The notes below the pieces were generated by a model. It was not told the origin of the DNA, did no database searches, and saw only the letters and a program-made list of their open reading frames with translations. The translations under genes were made by a program, and so were the position numbers. Below are positions 1 to 7,632 of a DNA stretch of 15,127 bases, in pieces (position 1 is the first letter of the stretch; each line of letters starts with the position of its first letter). Source of the DNA: Terrimonas_A sp036262095 (lineage in GTDB: Bacteria > Bacteroidota > Bacteroidia > Chitinophagales > Chitinophagaceae); NCBI GenBank assembly GCA_036262095.1, contig DATAJQ010000260.1, forward strand, positions 1-15,127. The letters run 5' to 3'.

Positions 1-175
1 CCTGCTGAAAGCCGGTGTGATCGATCCTACTAAAGTGACTCGTATCGCTCTTGAAAATGCAGCTTCTATCGCCGGTATGTTACTGACTACCGAATGCGTG
101 ATCGCTGACAAACCCAAAAAAGAAGAAGCTCCTCATTCTCATGGAGCTCCTGATATGGGTGGAATGGGTTATTAA
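1..175 (+). CDS. groL: Chaperonin GroEL, C-terminal fragment (5' end outside window)
   Basis: Last 57 codons of the 60-kDa chaperonin, the ATP-driven cytoplasmic folding chamber that works with GroES. The frame opens at base 2 and reads LLKAGVIDPTKVTRIALENA, followed by AASIAGMLLTTECVIAD; this is the highly conserved end of the GroEL equatorial domain. The tail is a short Lys/Glu/His stretch ending GAPDMGGMGY, the family's flexible Gly/Met-rich tail, here with a few His residues. The TAA stop is at 173-175. A strong terminator follows 36 bases later, so groL is the last gene of its transcript. groES would be expected upstream, outside the window. Recognition is from the conserved C-terminus only, but the match is unambiguous. 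Confidence 0.96.
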   Translation, partial: LLKAGVIDPTKVTRIALENAASIAGMLLTTECVIADKPKKEEAPHSHGAPDMGGMGY

Positions 176-211
176 TCCCACCCGATCAAGGGTAATAAAT
201 ACACTGGTTTT

Positions 212-250
212 AAATCCCGCTTCTCACAAGGAAGCGGGATTTTCTTTTTT
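212..250 (+). terminator. Intrinsic terminator of groL
   Basis: Perfect 12-bp stem: arms AAATCCCGCTTC (212-223) and GAAGCGGGATTT (231-242), with a 7-nt loop (224-230). The T-tract runs to 250. It lies 36 bases after the groL stop. The end of the T-tract overlaps the candidate -33 element of the next gene. Confidence 0.9.
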
Positions 251-279
251 GTGCAAGCAGCGAATTATCAATACTTTTA
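248..279 (+). promoter_or_regulatory. Candidate Bacteroidota promoter for the metalloprotease
   Basis: TTTG at 248-251, a 20-nt spacer, then TACTTTTA at 272-279, which matches TAnnTTTG except for the last base. The spacing suits the Bacteroidota housekeeping sigma factor (about 19 nt). It lies 33 bases before the ATG at 313. Its -33 element is formed by the last T's of the groL terminator. Confidence 0.45.
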
Positions 280-312
280 GTTTACCTAAACCTTAAATAA
301 TTGCTGAGTTTT

Positions 313-3300
313 ATGAGGAAAATCAACCTGACTGCATGGCTGCTTGTGGGAATTCTGTGTTTTTCATTAACGGGTTTGGCGCAAAGTGGTTGGAAAGAAA
401 TGAATGAAGGCGCTATTCAAAAAAATCTTTTTGCCGGAGGTCGCTATAAGCCGGAATCATACCGGATCTTTCAATTAGACGAAACTTCCCTGGGTACCAG
501 CTTGAAACAGGTGCCGGCCCGCAGCATGGTCTCCGCATCTCTATCTTCCTTTATTCTTACCATCCCCAATTCAGACGGCAGGCCGGAGCGGTTCAGGGCC
601 GTGGAATCGCCTGTAATGGAACCTGCCCTGGCTGCTAAATATCCCGGCATTAAAACTTATGTAGGACAGGGGATCGATGATCCTTCTGCAACCATTCATT
701 TTGATTTTTCTCCCCGTGGCTTTCATGCCATGGTATTGGGAGCAGACAGGAAAACGATGTATATCGACCCTGTAGACCAGGAAGGAAAATACTACATGGT
801 CTTTTCCCGTAAGGACGTGATGAATTATAAAAAGGAATTCCGCTGCCTTACAAAAGAATCGGCAGATAACACTTCACTTGATGTGCCCGCACCACCTTCA
901 GGAGAAACCGGGCGCGGAGCTGATGATGGAAAACTCCGCACTTACCGGCTGGCCCTGGCCTGCACAGGCGAATATGCGCGGTATTTCCTCGATGGGACTG
1001 AACCGGATGATGCGGCAAGAAAAGCAAAAGTGCTGGCCGCCATGGCCACTTTGCTGGTAAGGACCAACGGGATCTATGAACGCGATTTTGGGATTCATAT
1101 GAACCTGATCGCGAATAACGATCTGCTCATTTACCTGAACCCTTTTGCAGATCCCTGGACAAACGAATGGAATAGCAAGACACAGGCAACGATCGATAAT
1201 GTGATCGGTAATGCCAATTATGATATCGGGCATCTTGTTCATAAAGAAGCCAGCGCGCTCAACAATAATGGTAATGCAGGATGTATTGCCTGCGTTTGCA
1301 TGCCTGGAATGAAAGGCAGTGCCTATACTTCACATGTTCAACCGGAAGGAGATCCCTTTGTAGTGGATTTTACCACGCATGAGATGGGGCATCAGTTTGG
1401 GGCCAATCATACTTACACCTTCAGAAATGAAAATAATACCGGGGCACAAATGGAACCTGGCAGCGGCTCTACCATTATGGGATATGCAGGCATTACCGGA
1501 AATACGGATGTGCAGGAACATTCAGACGATTATTTCCATGCATACAGTATTCAACAGATAACAGATTATGTAAAAGGCACCACAGGTGGCGGTTGTGCTG
1601 TAGTAACCTCTACAGGCAATACTGCGCCAACAGCCGAGGCAGGAAATAATTATACAATTCCCAGATCCACTCCTTTTGCTTTAACAGGAGCCGGCACAGA
1701 TGCTGATGCCGTAGATGTATTAAGCTATACATGGGAGCAATTCAATACAGGTACTTCGCTTACAACTTTTCCTCATACAGATTATAATACTGGCCCGGTT
1801 TTCCGTTCAAGGCCATACAGCACTTCACCGACAAGAACTTTTCCTGTTCTTTCTTCAATATTGAATGGCACAAATGGTAATACCTGGGAACAGCTTCCTG
1901 CAGTACCAAGAACAATGACATTCAGGCTTACCGTAAGAGATAATCACGCGGGTGGTGGCAATACGAAAGATGATGATATGACTGTAACAGTAGCATCTTC
2001 CGGCCCTTTTGCTGTTACATCTCCCAATTCCAATGTTTCCTGGTCCTCCAATCTTGAGCAGATCATCACCTGGTCGGTGAACGGATCAGATCTCGCGCCG
2101 GTGAATTGTGCCAATGTGAAGATCTCCTTATCAACAGATGGAGGCATCACTTTCCCGGTAGTACTTGCGGCAAGCACTCCCAACGATGGTACGGAAGAAG
2201 TGTATATACCTTCTCTTACTACCAATACAGCACGTATTAAAATAGAAGCAGCAGGCAATATATTCTTCGATATATCTGATGCCAACTTTAAACTTACTCC
2301 TGCAACGCCAGGTTTTTCCTTTGGGAATCCCGCAGCAGCCTCCATTACCTGTGCAACACAGAATTCAGCCAATATCACACTGCCTGTAAAGTCCATACTG
2401 GGGTATTCAACACCGGTTAATTTATCAGCAAGCGGCCTGCCTGCAGGCACCAGTGTTGTATTCAGTACCAATCCTGTAACACCCGGCAATTCTGCCATTG
2501 TTACTTTGAATAATGCCAATACCCTGGCTGCCGGCTCATATAATATTACTATTACCGGTGTATCGGGTTCTATTACCAACACAAGAATTCTTACTTATAC
2601 TGTGCAACAGGGAACAGGCCCTGCTATCACAGCACAGCCTCAATCCACTACTGCCTGTGCTGCATCTGCAGCTGCATTCTCTGTTGTTGCTACAAATGCA
2701 CTGGCTTATCAATGGCAGGTCAGCTCTAATGGTGGAGTCAGCTTTACCAATGTTGCTACTGGCGGAACAGGTGCAAACTATTCGATTGCCGGGGTGACCA
2801 CTTCGCTTAATAATTATCAATACCGTGTATTGGTAACAGGTCAGTGCGGTGTTACTATTTCCAATGCAGCAACCCTTACTGTTCAAACTGCTCCATCCAT
2901 CACTGCTGCTCCTCAGAGCGCAACCCTGTGCGTGGGCAGCCCTGTCACTTTAACTGTAGGAGCTACAGGTACTTCGCTCGGTTATCAATGGCAGTTAAGT
3001 ACCGACGGAGGTGTCAATTATAATGCTGCTCCTGGTGCGAACAATGCAGCCAGCTACACTATAGGAGCCATTACAACAGCTATGAACAATAACAGGTACC
3101 GTGTTGTGATCAATGGCACCTGCGCCCCTGCGGTTACTTCAACTGGTGTTGTTCTCACTGTTATCAGCCCTGTTGTTGTTACAGGTAATGCAAATGATGT
3201 CATTATTTGCGAAACAGGTAATGCCAGCTTCACTGTTGCCGGCACCAGTTCAGTACCGGTCATTTATCAATGGCAGGTAAGTACGAATGGCGGCATTTCC

Positions 3301-3999
3301 TATACATCAATTGCCAATGGCGGACGATACAGCGGAGCTACTACAGCAACGCTTTCCATCAGCGATGTTAATTCAGGAATGAACAACAACGTTTACAGGG
3401 CGCAATTGTCCAATGCAACCTGCACCACTCCAGTGCCAACCAATACCATTGATCCGGCCACACTGACAGTGAATGCAAGACCTACAGTTAATCTGACTGC
3501 TTCGCCCTTTCTCGACATACTGCCCGGGCAAAGCACAACAATATCGGCAACGATAAATCCTGCGCCAGCCGGCTTTAATGTCAGTTGGAAGAAAAATGAT
3601 CAGTTGCTGCCTGGTATCACCGGTACCAGTTACGTGGTGGACTCTGTAGAAGTAGGCAACTATAAAGTGCAGATCGTTAACCCGATCACCGGGTGCAATA
3701 ATGAATCGAATGTACTGACCATTGGCACCACAGCCAGCACCAACCTGTTCATTTTCCCGACACCGAATGATGGCCGGTTTACCGTATCTTATTACAATGC
3801 CAGCGGAACTGCCGGCAAGCAAACCCTGGCCATTTACGACACCAGGGGCCAGCGTGTATACAATGCCCAGTTGAATGTGAACGGCCCATACACGCTTCAT
3901 GATATCAACCTGAGAGGTAGTGCAAAAGGGATTTATTATGTGGTGATAGGAGATGGCTCGGGTAAGAAGATCACAGAAGGTAAAGTAATGATATACTAA
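313..3999 (+). CDS. Secreted reprolysin-like zinc metalloprotease with Ig-like repeats and T9SS sorting domain
   Basis: A 1228-residue multidomain exoprotein. I chose the ATG at 313 because it begins a clean signal peptide (MRKINLTAWLLVGILCF..., cleavage near residue 22-24); a TTG four codons upstream is also open. After a propeptide-like region comes a metzincin catalytic domain (about 200-430) with zinc motif HEMGHQFGANH: H356, E357, H360 and H366, plus the Met-turn at M389 in IMGYAG. It resembles the bacterial reprolysin families. A PKD-like module (about 438-560) and a beta-sandwich region (to about 768) follow, then three Ig-like units sharing YQWQ at 799, 891 and 985, a fourth divergent unit (about 1056-1139), and a C-terminal type A T9SS sorting domain (about 1143-1228; FPTPNDGRF, YDTRGQ, KGIYYVVI). 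It is probably exported across the outer membrane by T9SS and then released or anchored. Its substrate is unknown. It appears monocistronic, with a terminator on each side. Confidence 0.9.
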   Translation: MRKINLTAWLLVGILCFSLTGLAQSGWKEMNEGAIQKNLFAGGRYKPESYRIFQLDETSLGTSLKQVPARSMVSASLSSFILTIPNSDGRPERFRAVESPVMEPALAAKYPGIKTYVGQGIDDPSATIHFDFSPRGFHAMVLGADRKTMYIDPVDQEGKYYMVFSRKDVMNYKKEFRCLTKESADNTSLDVPAPPSGETGRGADDGKLRTYRLALACTGEYARYFLDGTEPDDAARKAKVLAAMATLLVRTNGIYERDFGIHMNLIANNDLLIYLNPFADPWTNEWNSKTQATIDNVIGNANYDIGHLVHKEASALNNNGNAGCIACVCMPGMKGSAYTSHVQPEGDPFVVDFTTHEMGHQFGANHTYTFRNENNTGAQMEPGSGSTIMGYAGITGNTDVQEHSDDYFHAYSIQQITDYVKGTTGGGCAVVTSTGNTAPTAEAGNNYTIPRSTPFALTGAGTDADAVDVLSYTWEQFNTGTSLTTFPHTDYNTGPVFRSRPYSTSPTRTFPVLSSILNGTNGNTWEQLPAVPRTMTFRLTVRDNHAGGGNTKDDDMTVTVASSGPFAVTSPNSNVSWSSNLEQIITWSVNGSDLAPVNCANVKISLSTDGGITFPVVLAASTPNDGTEEVYIPSLTTNTARIKIEAAGNIFFDISDANFKLTPATPGFSFGNPAAASITCATQNSANITLPVKSILGYSTPVNLSASGLPAGTSVVFSTNPVTPGNSAIVTLNNANTLAAGSYNITITGVSGSITNTRILTYTVQQGTGPAITAQPQSTTACAASAAAFSVVATNALAYQWQVSSNGGVSFTNVATGGTGANYSIAGVTTSLNNYQYRVLVTGQCGVTISNAATLTVQTAPSITAAPQSATLCVGSPVTLTVGATGTSLGYQWQLSTDGGVNYNAAPGANNAASYTIGAITTAMNNNRYRVVINGTCAPAVTSTGVVLTVISPVVVTGNANDVIICETGNASFTVAGTSSVPVIYQWQVSTNGGISYTSIANGGRYSGATTATLSISDVNSGMNNNVYRAQLSNATCTTPVPTNTIDPATLTVNARPTVNLTASPFLDILPGQSTTISATINPAPAGFNVSWKKNDQLLPGITGTSYVVDSVEVGNYKVQIVNPITGCNNESNVLTIGTTASTNLFIFPTPNDGRFTVSYYNASGTAGKQTLAIYDTRGQRVYNAQLNVNGPYTLHDINLRGSAKGIYYVVIGDGSGKKITEGKVMIY
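2617..3480 (+). repeat. Three tandem Ig-like repeat units inside the metalloprotease
   Basis: Protein-level repeats at residues 769-859, 860-952 and 953-1055. Each has an early Cys, a YQWQ(V/L)S core followed by a nGG(V/I)S-type turn, a YR-containing strand and a late Cys, which suggests one disulphide per unit. The 12-mer TATCAATGGCAG occurs exactly at 2707-2718, 2983-2994 and 3265-3276 (92 and 94 codons apart), so some DNA identity survives from duplication. Confidence 0.8.
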
Positions 4000-4022
4000 G
4001 GCTTAACCAACCTGCTATACAC

Positions 4023-4053
4023 ATCCCGTCCGGCTTGTCCGGGCGGGATTTTT
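4023..4053 (+). terminator. Intrinsic terminator of the metalloprotease gene
   Basis: 11-bp stem: ATCCCGTCCGG (4023-4033) pairs with CCGGGCGGGAT (4039-4049), with one G-U pair and a 5-nt loop, followed by T's to 4053. It starts 23 bases after the stop codon. Confidence 0.85.
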
Positions 4054-4159
4054 AATATCTGTTGCCCATTTTCCCTGGCCGGTATAAAATCGGAAAATCC
4101 CTGCCGCTAATTGGCGATCGAACAACCTGCAACAGGCAACGTACAACGATATTTTGCCG

Positions 4160-4167
4160 TACCTTTG
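4160..4167 (+). promoter_or_regulatory. Bacteroidota -7 promoter element of the ABC-F gene
   Basis: TACCTTTG is a perfect match to TAnnTTTG, 23 bases before the ATG at 4191, giving a short leader of about 15-20 nt. There is no TTTG at the expected distance (4137-4140 is CAAC), so the -33 half is weak. Confidence 0.55.
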
Positions 4168-4190
4168 CGGCTCCAAAATCAGAAACGATA

Positions 4191-5816
4191 ATGATCAGCG
4201 TAAAAGACCTTAAACTGGCCTATGGCAAACGGGTATTGTTTGAAGAAGTGAACCTCAATTTCACCAAAGGGAATTGCTATGGTGTGATCGGAGCGAACGG
4301 AGCCGGAAAAAGTACTTTCCTGAAAATACTGAGCGGCGAGATCGAGCCCAACAAAGGAACAGTGGACATAACTCCCGGTGAGCGGATGGCCATCCTGAAA
4401 CAGAACCAGTTCGAGTTTGACGAAGAAACTGTATTGAACACCGTAATGATGGGGCACAGCAAGCTGTGGAAAGTGGCGAAAGAACGGGAAGCCATCTATG
4501 CCCTGGCCGATTTTACGGAAGAAGATGGTATACGCGCCGGAGAGCTGGAAGGCGAATTCGGGGAAATGGGCGGTTACACAGCTGAAAGCGATGCAGCCAT
4601 GCTGCTGAGCGAGCTGGGAGTAAAGGAAGAATTCCACCAGGTATTAATGAAAGATATCCCTGCCACATTTAAGGTCCGCGTGCTGCTGGCACAGGCTTTA
4701 TTCGGCAATCCTGATATTCTTTTACTGGATGAGCCTACCAACGGTCTGGATATAGAAACGATCAGTTGGCTGGAAAACTTTCTGGCAGAGTATGAAAATA
4801 TCGTATTGGTAGTAAGCCACGACCGTCACTTCCTGGATGCTGTTTGTACCCACGTAGCGGATGTGGACCGCCAGAAAGTGAAGATATTTACCGGTAACTA
4901 CAGCTTCTGGTATCAATCATCGCAATTGATGGCTCGCCAGGTTAATGATAAGAATAAGAAAGTGGAAGAGAAGCGCCAGGCTTTGATCGACTTCATCGCG
5001 CGCTTTAGTGCCAACGCATCAAAAAGCAAACAGGCCACATCCCGTAAAAAAGCATTGGAGAAACTGACGATCGAAGAGATCGAGCCCAGTTACCGCAAAT
5101 ACCCGGGCATTATCTTCCAGCAACTGAGAGAAGTTGGTAACCAAATACTGAATGTAGAGAAACTCAGCAAATCAGTAGATGGCCGTACGCTTTTCAAAGA
5201 TGTAACATTCACTGTCAACAAAGGAGATAAGATCGCTTTATTGAGCCGTGACCCACTGGCTATAACCAATTTCTTCAATATAATCACTGCAGAAGCCATT
5301 GCCGACAGTGGTTCTTATGAATGGGGAAGTACAGTTACCCATGCATATCTTCCACAAGAGAACAGTGAGTATTTTAAAGGCGATATGAACCTGATGGATT
5401 GGCTGCGTCAATACGTTCCCCCACATGTTACTGATGTGGATGAACCATTCCTGCGCGGCTTCCTTGGAAAAATGTTGTTCAGCGGAGATGATGTATTGAA
5501 GAAAACAAATGTATTAAGCGGTGGTGAAAAAGTGCGCTGTATGATCAGCCGCATGATGCTCCAAAGTCCTAATGTGATATTGTTGGACCAGCCAACCAAT
5601 CACCTTGACCTGGAAAGCATTCAAAGCTTCAACGAACAATGTACCGATTACAAAGGTATCGTTTTGCTGACCAGCCATGACCATACGTTTATGCAAACCG
5701 TGGCAAACCGTGTTATCGAGCTTACACCCCGTGGTATTATCGACAGGTTAATGACGTTTGATGAATACCTGGCAGATGAACGTGTGAAGGCGTTGAAAGA
5801 AGACATGTATAAATAG
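4191..5816 (+). CDS. ABC-F family ATPase (YkpA/YbiT-like), with one degenerate nucleotide site
   Basis: Soluble twin-cassette ATPase of 541 residues with no membrane segments; ABC-F proteins act on ribosomes. I chose the ATG at 4191 because MISVKDLKLAYGKRVLFEEV is the normal N-terminus of this family; the frame upstream is open but unlike the family. NBD1 has Walker A GANGAGKS (34-41, K40), Walker B LLLDEPTN (D180, E181) and the switch His H210. Its signature position reads IPATF (156-160) instead of LSGGQ. An inter-domain linker rich in Lys/Arg follows (about 245-295), including a KSKQATSRKKALEKL stretch. NBD2 is the reverse: an intact LSGGE signature (442-446) and H496, but Walker A reads SRDPLAIT (352-359, Ile for the Lys) and Walker B reads LLDQPTN (Q467 for the catalytic Glu). 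By the head-to-tail dimer rule, one site is complete and the other dead. The role is probably translational; no resistance function is implied. Confidence 0.93.
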   Translation: MISVKDLKLAYGKRVLFEEVNLNFTKGNCYGVIGANGAGKSTFLKILSGEIEPNKGTVDITPGERMAILKQNQFEFDEETVLNTVMMGHSKLWKVAKEREAIYALADFTEEDGIRAGELEGEFGEMGGYTAESDAAMLLSELGVKEEFHQVLMKDIPATFKVRVLLAQALFGNPDILLLDEPTNGLDIETISWLENFLAEYENIVLVVSHDRHFLDAVCTHVADVDRQKVKIFTGNYSFWYQSSQLMARQVNDKNKKVEEKRQALIDFIARFSANASKSKQATSRKKALEKLTIEEIEPSYRKYPGIIFQQLREVGNQILNVEKLSKSVDGRTLFKDVTFTVNKGDKIALLSRDPLAITNFFNIITAEAIADSGSYEWGSTVTHAYLPQENSEYFKGDMNLMDWLRQYVPPHVTDVDEPFLRGFLGKMLFSGDDVLKKTNVLSGGEKVRCMISRMMLQSPNVILLDQPTNHLDLESIQSFNEQCTDYKGIVLLTSHDHTFMQTVANRVIELTPRGIIDRLMTFDEYLADERVKALKEDMYK

Positions 5817-5871
5817 AAACGTTGGCTGTTGTTCGTTGGCCGATGGCCGGTATTAACTGCCTCATAAATGA

Positions 5872-5914
5872 AAATCCCTGTTATGTTTGATTATTTCAAA
5901 CGCAACAGGGATTT
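5872..5914. terminator. Shared bidirectional terminator hairpin between convergent genes
   Basis: Outer 11-bp perfect stem AAATCCCTGTT (5872-5882) with AACAGGGATTT (5904-5914), a 2x2 internal loop, and an inner 6-bp stem GTTTGA/TCAAAC around TTATT. It lies between the ABC-F stop and the OmpA-family stop, so it can serve both. The T-runs on both sides are short. Confidence 0.75.
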
Positions 5915-5933
5915 CTCTATACTAGATGTCTCT

Positions 5934-7223
5934 TTATTTCGCCTTCACATTCACCGACACTCTTCTGTTCATCGCTCTTCCTTCAGGTGTGCTGTTATCT
6001 CCTACAGGATACTGATCACCATAGCCCTCTGCTTTTGTAAGTTGTGAAGAATTGGCGCCAAGCTTCACGATCTCTGCGGATACAGCTTCAGCTCGTTTTT
6101 GAGACAGTTCACGGTTTTTGGCCGGATCGCCTGTATTGTCTGTATAGCCGCCGATCTTGAACCTTGCGTTTGGAAATGCTTTAACGATCTTTACAAGGTT
6201 TTTCAACTGTGTGGATGATTCCGGTGTAAGGGTAGTGCCACCGGTTTTGAAACGCACATCCGTGAAATCAAACCAGTTTCCTTTTACTGTATCAATAGTG
6301 GCTGAAGCATTGGTCAGGAAATCAACCAGGCGGGCTTCCGTGCTCCATTTTCCTACTTTCAGTTCGCCGCCATTATTGGGAAGATTGATGGTGATCATTT
6401 CGCCGGGATCATAAATGAAATTGCCGCTGGTTGTATCCAGTTTTCCTTTTACCTCAGGCACAGGTGTGACGGCAGTAGCTGGTGGCGGTGCAGCCGCTGC
6501 AGTATCCGTAGTAGTTGCCGGCGCAGTAGCTTCCTTATTGCATCCTTTGCTGGTAAGCAACCATATCAATAATGCAGCCACCAGCAGAATGATCAGCCAG
6601 AGCCAGCCTTTGCTGCTTCTTCTGACGTTTTCATTAGCAGTTGAGAGAACGCCTGATATTTTCCCGCCGATATCCCCCAGGCTGGAGAGGCCCAGGGCTC
6701 CTGCAAGGTTAAAACCCGAAGGTATGGCGTCGAGTATGGAAGATTTCTGGCTTTGGAGAAAAGAGCTAAGCCCTGAAGCACTCAGGTTATTCTCTTTGGC
6801 ATGTTGCCCTACCGAGCCCAGCACGGCCGGCGCTGCCATGCTTAATACATTGCTGGCAGAAGACGTTTTAATACCGGCAAAACCGGCAATAGCATTAATG
6901 ATGCTGTTAAGTTTGTCGCCAAACAGCGACCGCAGCCATCCCATCACCGTAGCTCCAATACCTCCGGAAGACGCTCCGCCACCACCGATAAGGCCGCCGA
7001 TATTATTCAGTATACCGCTGCCGGCAGCATTTTTTACCATATCAAGGATACCTCCGGCGCCTGAGCCAGAACTTTGCCCAAGAAGACCCGCCAACACTGA
7101 CGGGATGGCACCGCTCAATGCTTTTTGAATACCGCTTTCGCTTTCACCGAGTGAACCGGCAGCTTTAGACAACAGATCGTTTGGAAGCAGGCCCTTGGCC
7201 GCATCAATCAGATTAAATGGCAT
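5934..7223 (-). CDS. DUF937 / transmembrane / OmpA-domain fusion protein
   Basis: A 429-residue protein without a signal peptide. Residues 1 to about 195 are a Gly/Ser/Ala-rich helical domain of the DUF937 type (FNLIDAAKGLLPNDLLSKAA, later AAPAVLGSVGQHAKENNLSA). RRSSKG (201-206) precedes a single hydrophobic helix (207-223, WLWLIILLVAALLIWLL). A Thr/Ala/Pro linker (about 231-258) leads to a C-terminal OmpA-type peptidoglycan-binding domain (about 310-429). That domain has GYTDNTGD (359-366) and NRELSQKRAEAV (370-381). D362 and R377 match, in identity and 15-residue spacing, the Asp/Arg pair that holds diaminopimelate in OmpA. The positive residues before the helix predict DUF937 in the cytoplasm and the OmpA domain in the periplasm. 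It may tie the inner membrane to the cell wall; the DUF937 function is unknown. No clear promoter was found upstream. Confidence 0.85.
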   Translation of the reverse strand: MPFNLIDAAKGLLPNDLLSKAAGSLGESESGIQKALSGAIPSVLAGLLGQSSGSGAGGILDMVKNAAGSGILNNIGGLIGGGGASSGGIGATVMGWLRSLFGDKLNSIINAIAGFAGIKTSSASNVLSMAAPAVLGSVGQHAKENNLSASGLSSFLQSQKSSILDAIPSGFNLAGALGLSSLGDIGGKISGVLSTANENVRRSSKGWLWLIILLVAALLIWLLTSKGCNKEATAPATTTDTAAAAPPPATAVTPVPEVKGKLDTTSGNFIYDPGEMITINLPNNGGELKVGKWSTEARLVDFLTNASATIDTVKGNWFDFTDVRFKTGGTTLTPESSTQLKNLVKIVKAFPNARFKIGGYTDNTGDPAKNRELSQKRAEAVSAEIVKLGANSSQLTKAEGYGDQYPVGDNSTPEGRAMNRRVSVNVKAK

Positions 7224-7366
7224 AGAGGTGTAGGTTTAATCATTAAAAAATAAGGGGAATGTCTGCCTTCGATCAGGTGGTATCAAAGACGGGAGACTTT
7301 AAGGTAGACCATTTGCAGATGGAAGAAAAATATTATAGTACTGCTATGCGGTCAGCAGATCCCTTT

Positions 7367-7396
7367 AAAAAAAACTAGGTGAAAACCCTTGCCTAG
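7367..7396 (-). terminator. Weak terminator-like hairpin, - strand
   Basis: On the - strand, CTAGG (7396-7392) pairs with CCTAG (7379-7375) around a 12-nt loop, followed at once by eight T's (7374-7367). The stem is only 5 bp, so the call rests on the T-tract. It would end a leftward transcript starting inside the gene-free stretch. Confidence 0.3.
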
Positions 7397-7567
7397 AACA
7401 AATCTTCTTTCTATCTTGGTGCCCGCAACCATAGCTCTTATCATCTCTTCTGGCTGATCCATATTCCTTCCTTTTACCTGTTAATCCTTCGGGAAAGATC
7501 TTGTATCCGGGCCGGGGGTATGTCCAATGTTGGATATTCGGGTTGAAACCAGAAAACAAATGAGTTT

Positions 7568-7597
7568 AAGCTCCACCAGAACCGGGTGGAGCTTTTT
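7568..7597 (+). terminator. Strong intrinsic terminator with no gene in front of it
   Basis: Perfect 10-bp stem: AAGCTCCACC (7568-7577) with GGTGGAGCTT (7585-7594), a 7-nt loop, and T's to 7597. It lies only 35 bases before the permease ATG, and no + strand gene ends upstream of it. It therefore ends either an undescribed RNA or a leader transcript. Confidence 0.75.
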
Positions 7598-7625
7598 GTT
7601 TATACACTCAGCTTGGTTATCTTTC
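7595..7625 (+). promoter_or_regulatory. Candidate promoter of the amino acid permease
   Basis: TTTG at 7595-7598, exactly 19 nt, then TATCTTTC at 7618-7625 (TAnnTTTG with only the last base different). Transcription would start almost at the ATG (7633), giving a leaderless or nearly leaderless mRNA. The -33 TTTG lies inside the T-tract of the preceding terminator. Confidence 0.5.
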
Positions 7626-7632
7626 TTCTTTT

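Larger units (their letters stand above)
7224..7632. other. 409-base gene-free stretch between divergent genes
   Basis: It separates the OmpA-family gene (-) from the permease (+). I see no convincing protein gene. It holds a weak terminator-like hairpin facing left (7367-7396), a strong terminator facing right (7568-7597), and a possible promoter (CTTG at 7388-7391, 20 nt, TATCTTGG at 7412-7419) between them. A 36-codon - strand ORF (7352-7462, MDQPEEMIRAMVAGTKIERR...) follows a purine-rich AAGGAAGG, but it resembles nothing I know. A small RNA is possible but unproven. Confidence 0.5.

Noticed and set aside
301..312. TTG start four codons before the metalloprotease ATG
   Set aside because: The ATG at 313 already begins a complete signal peptide; the TTG adds nothing and is a rare start.
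1944..2582. Long open frame on the - strand inside the metalloprotease
   Set aside because: It is an antisense frame of a well-supported gene, kept open by codon bias; no recognisable protein features.
4062..4190. In-frame 43-codon extension upstream of the ABC-F ATG
   Set aside because: It contains the -7 promoter box and does not resemble the family N-terminus; MISVKDLKLAYG at 4191 is the natural start.
6541..6600. Lipoprotein signal at the Cys after the OmpA-family helix (TSKGC)
   Set aside because: It does not fit a lipobox, and the helix lies at residue 207, not at the N-terminus.
6415..7128. 237-codon + strand frame opposite the DUF937-OmpA gene
   Set aside because: Low-complexity Ala/Pro/Val/Leu product that mirrors the Gly/Ala-rich gene on the other strand.
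7352..7462. 36-codon - strand ORF after a purine-rich AAGGAAGG
   Set aside because: Shine-Dalgarno sequences are little used in this phylum, the frame crosses a terminator-like T-tract, and the peptide resembles nothing known. Kept only as a note in the gene-free stretch.
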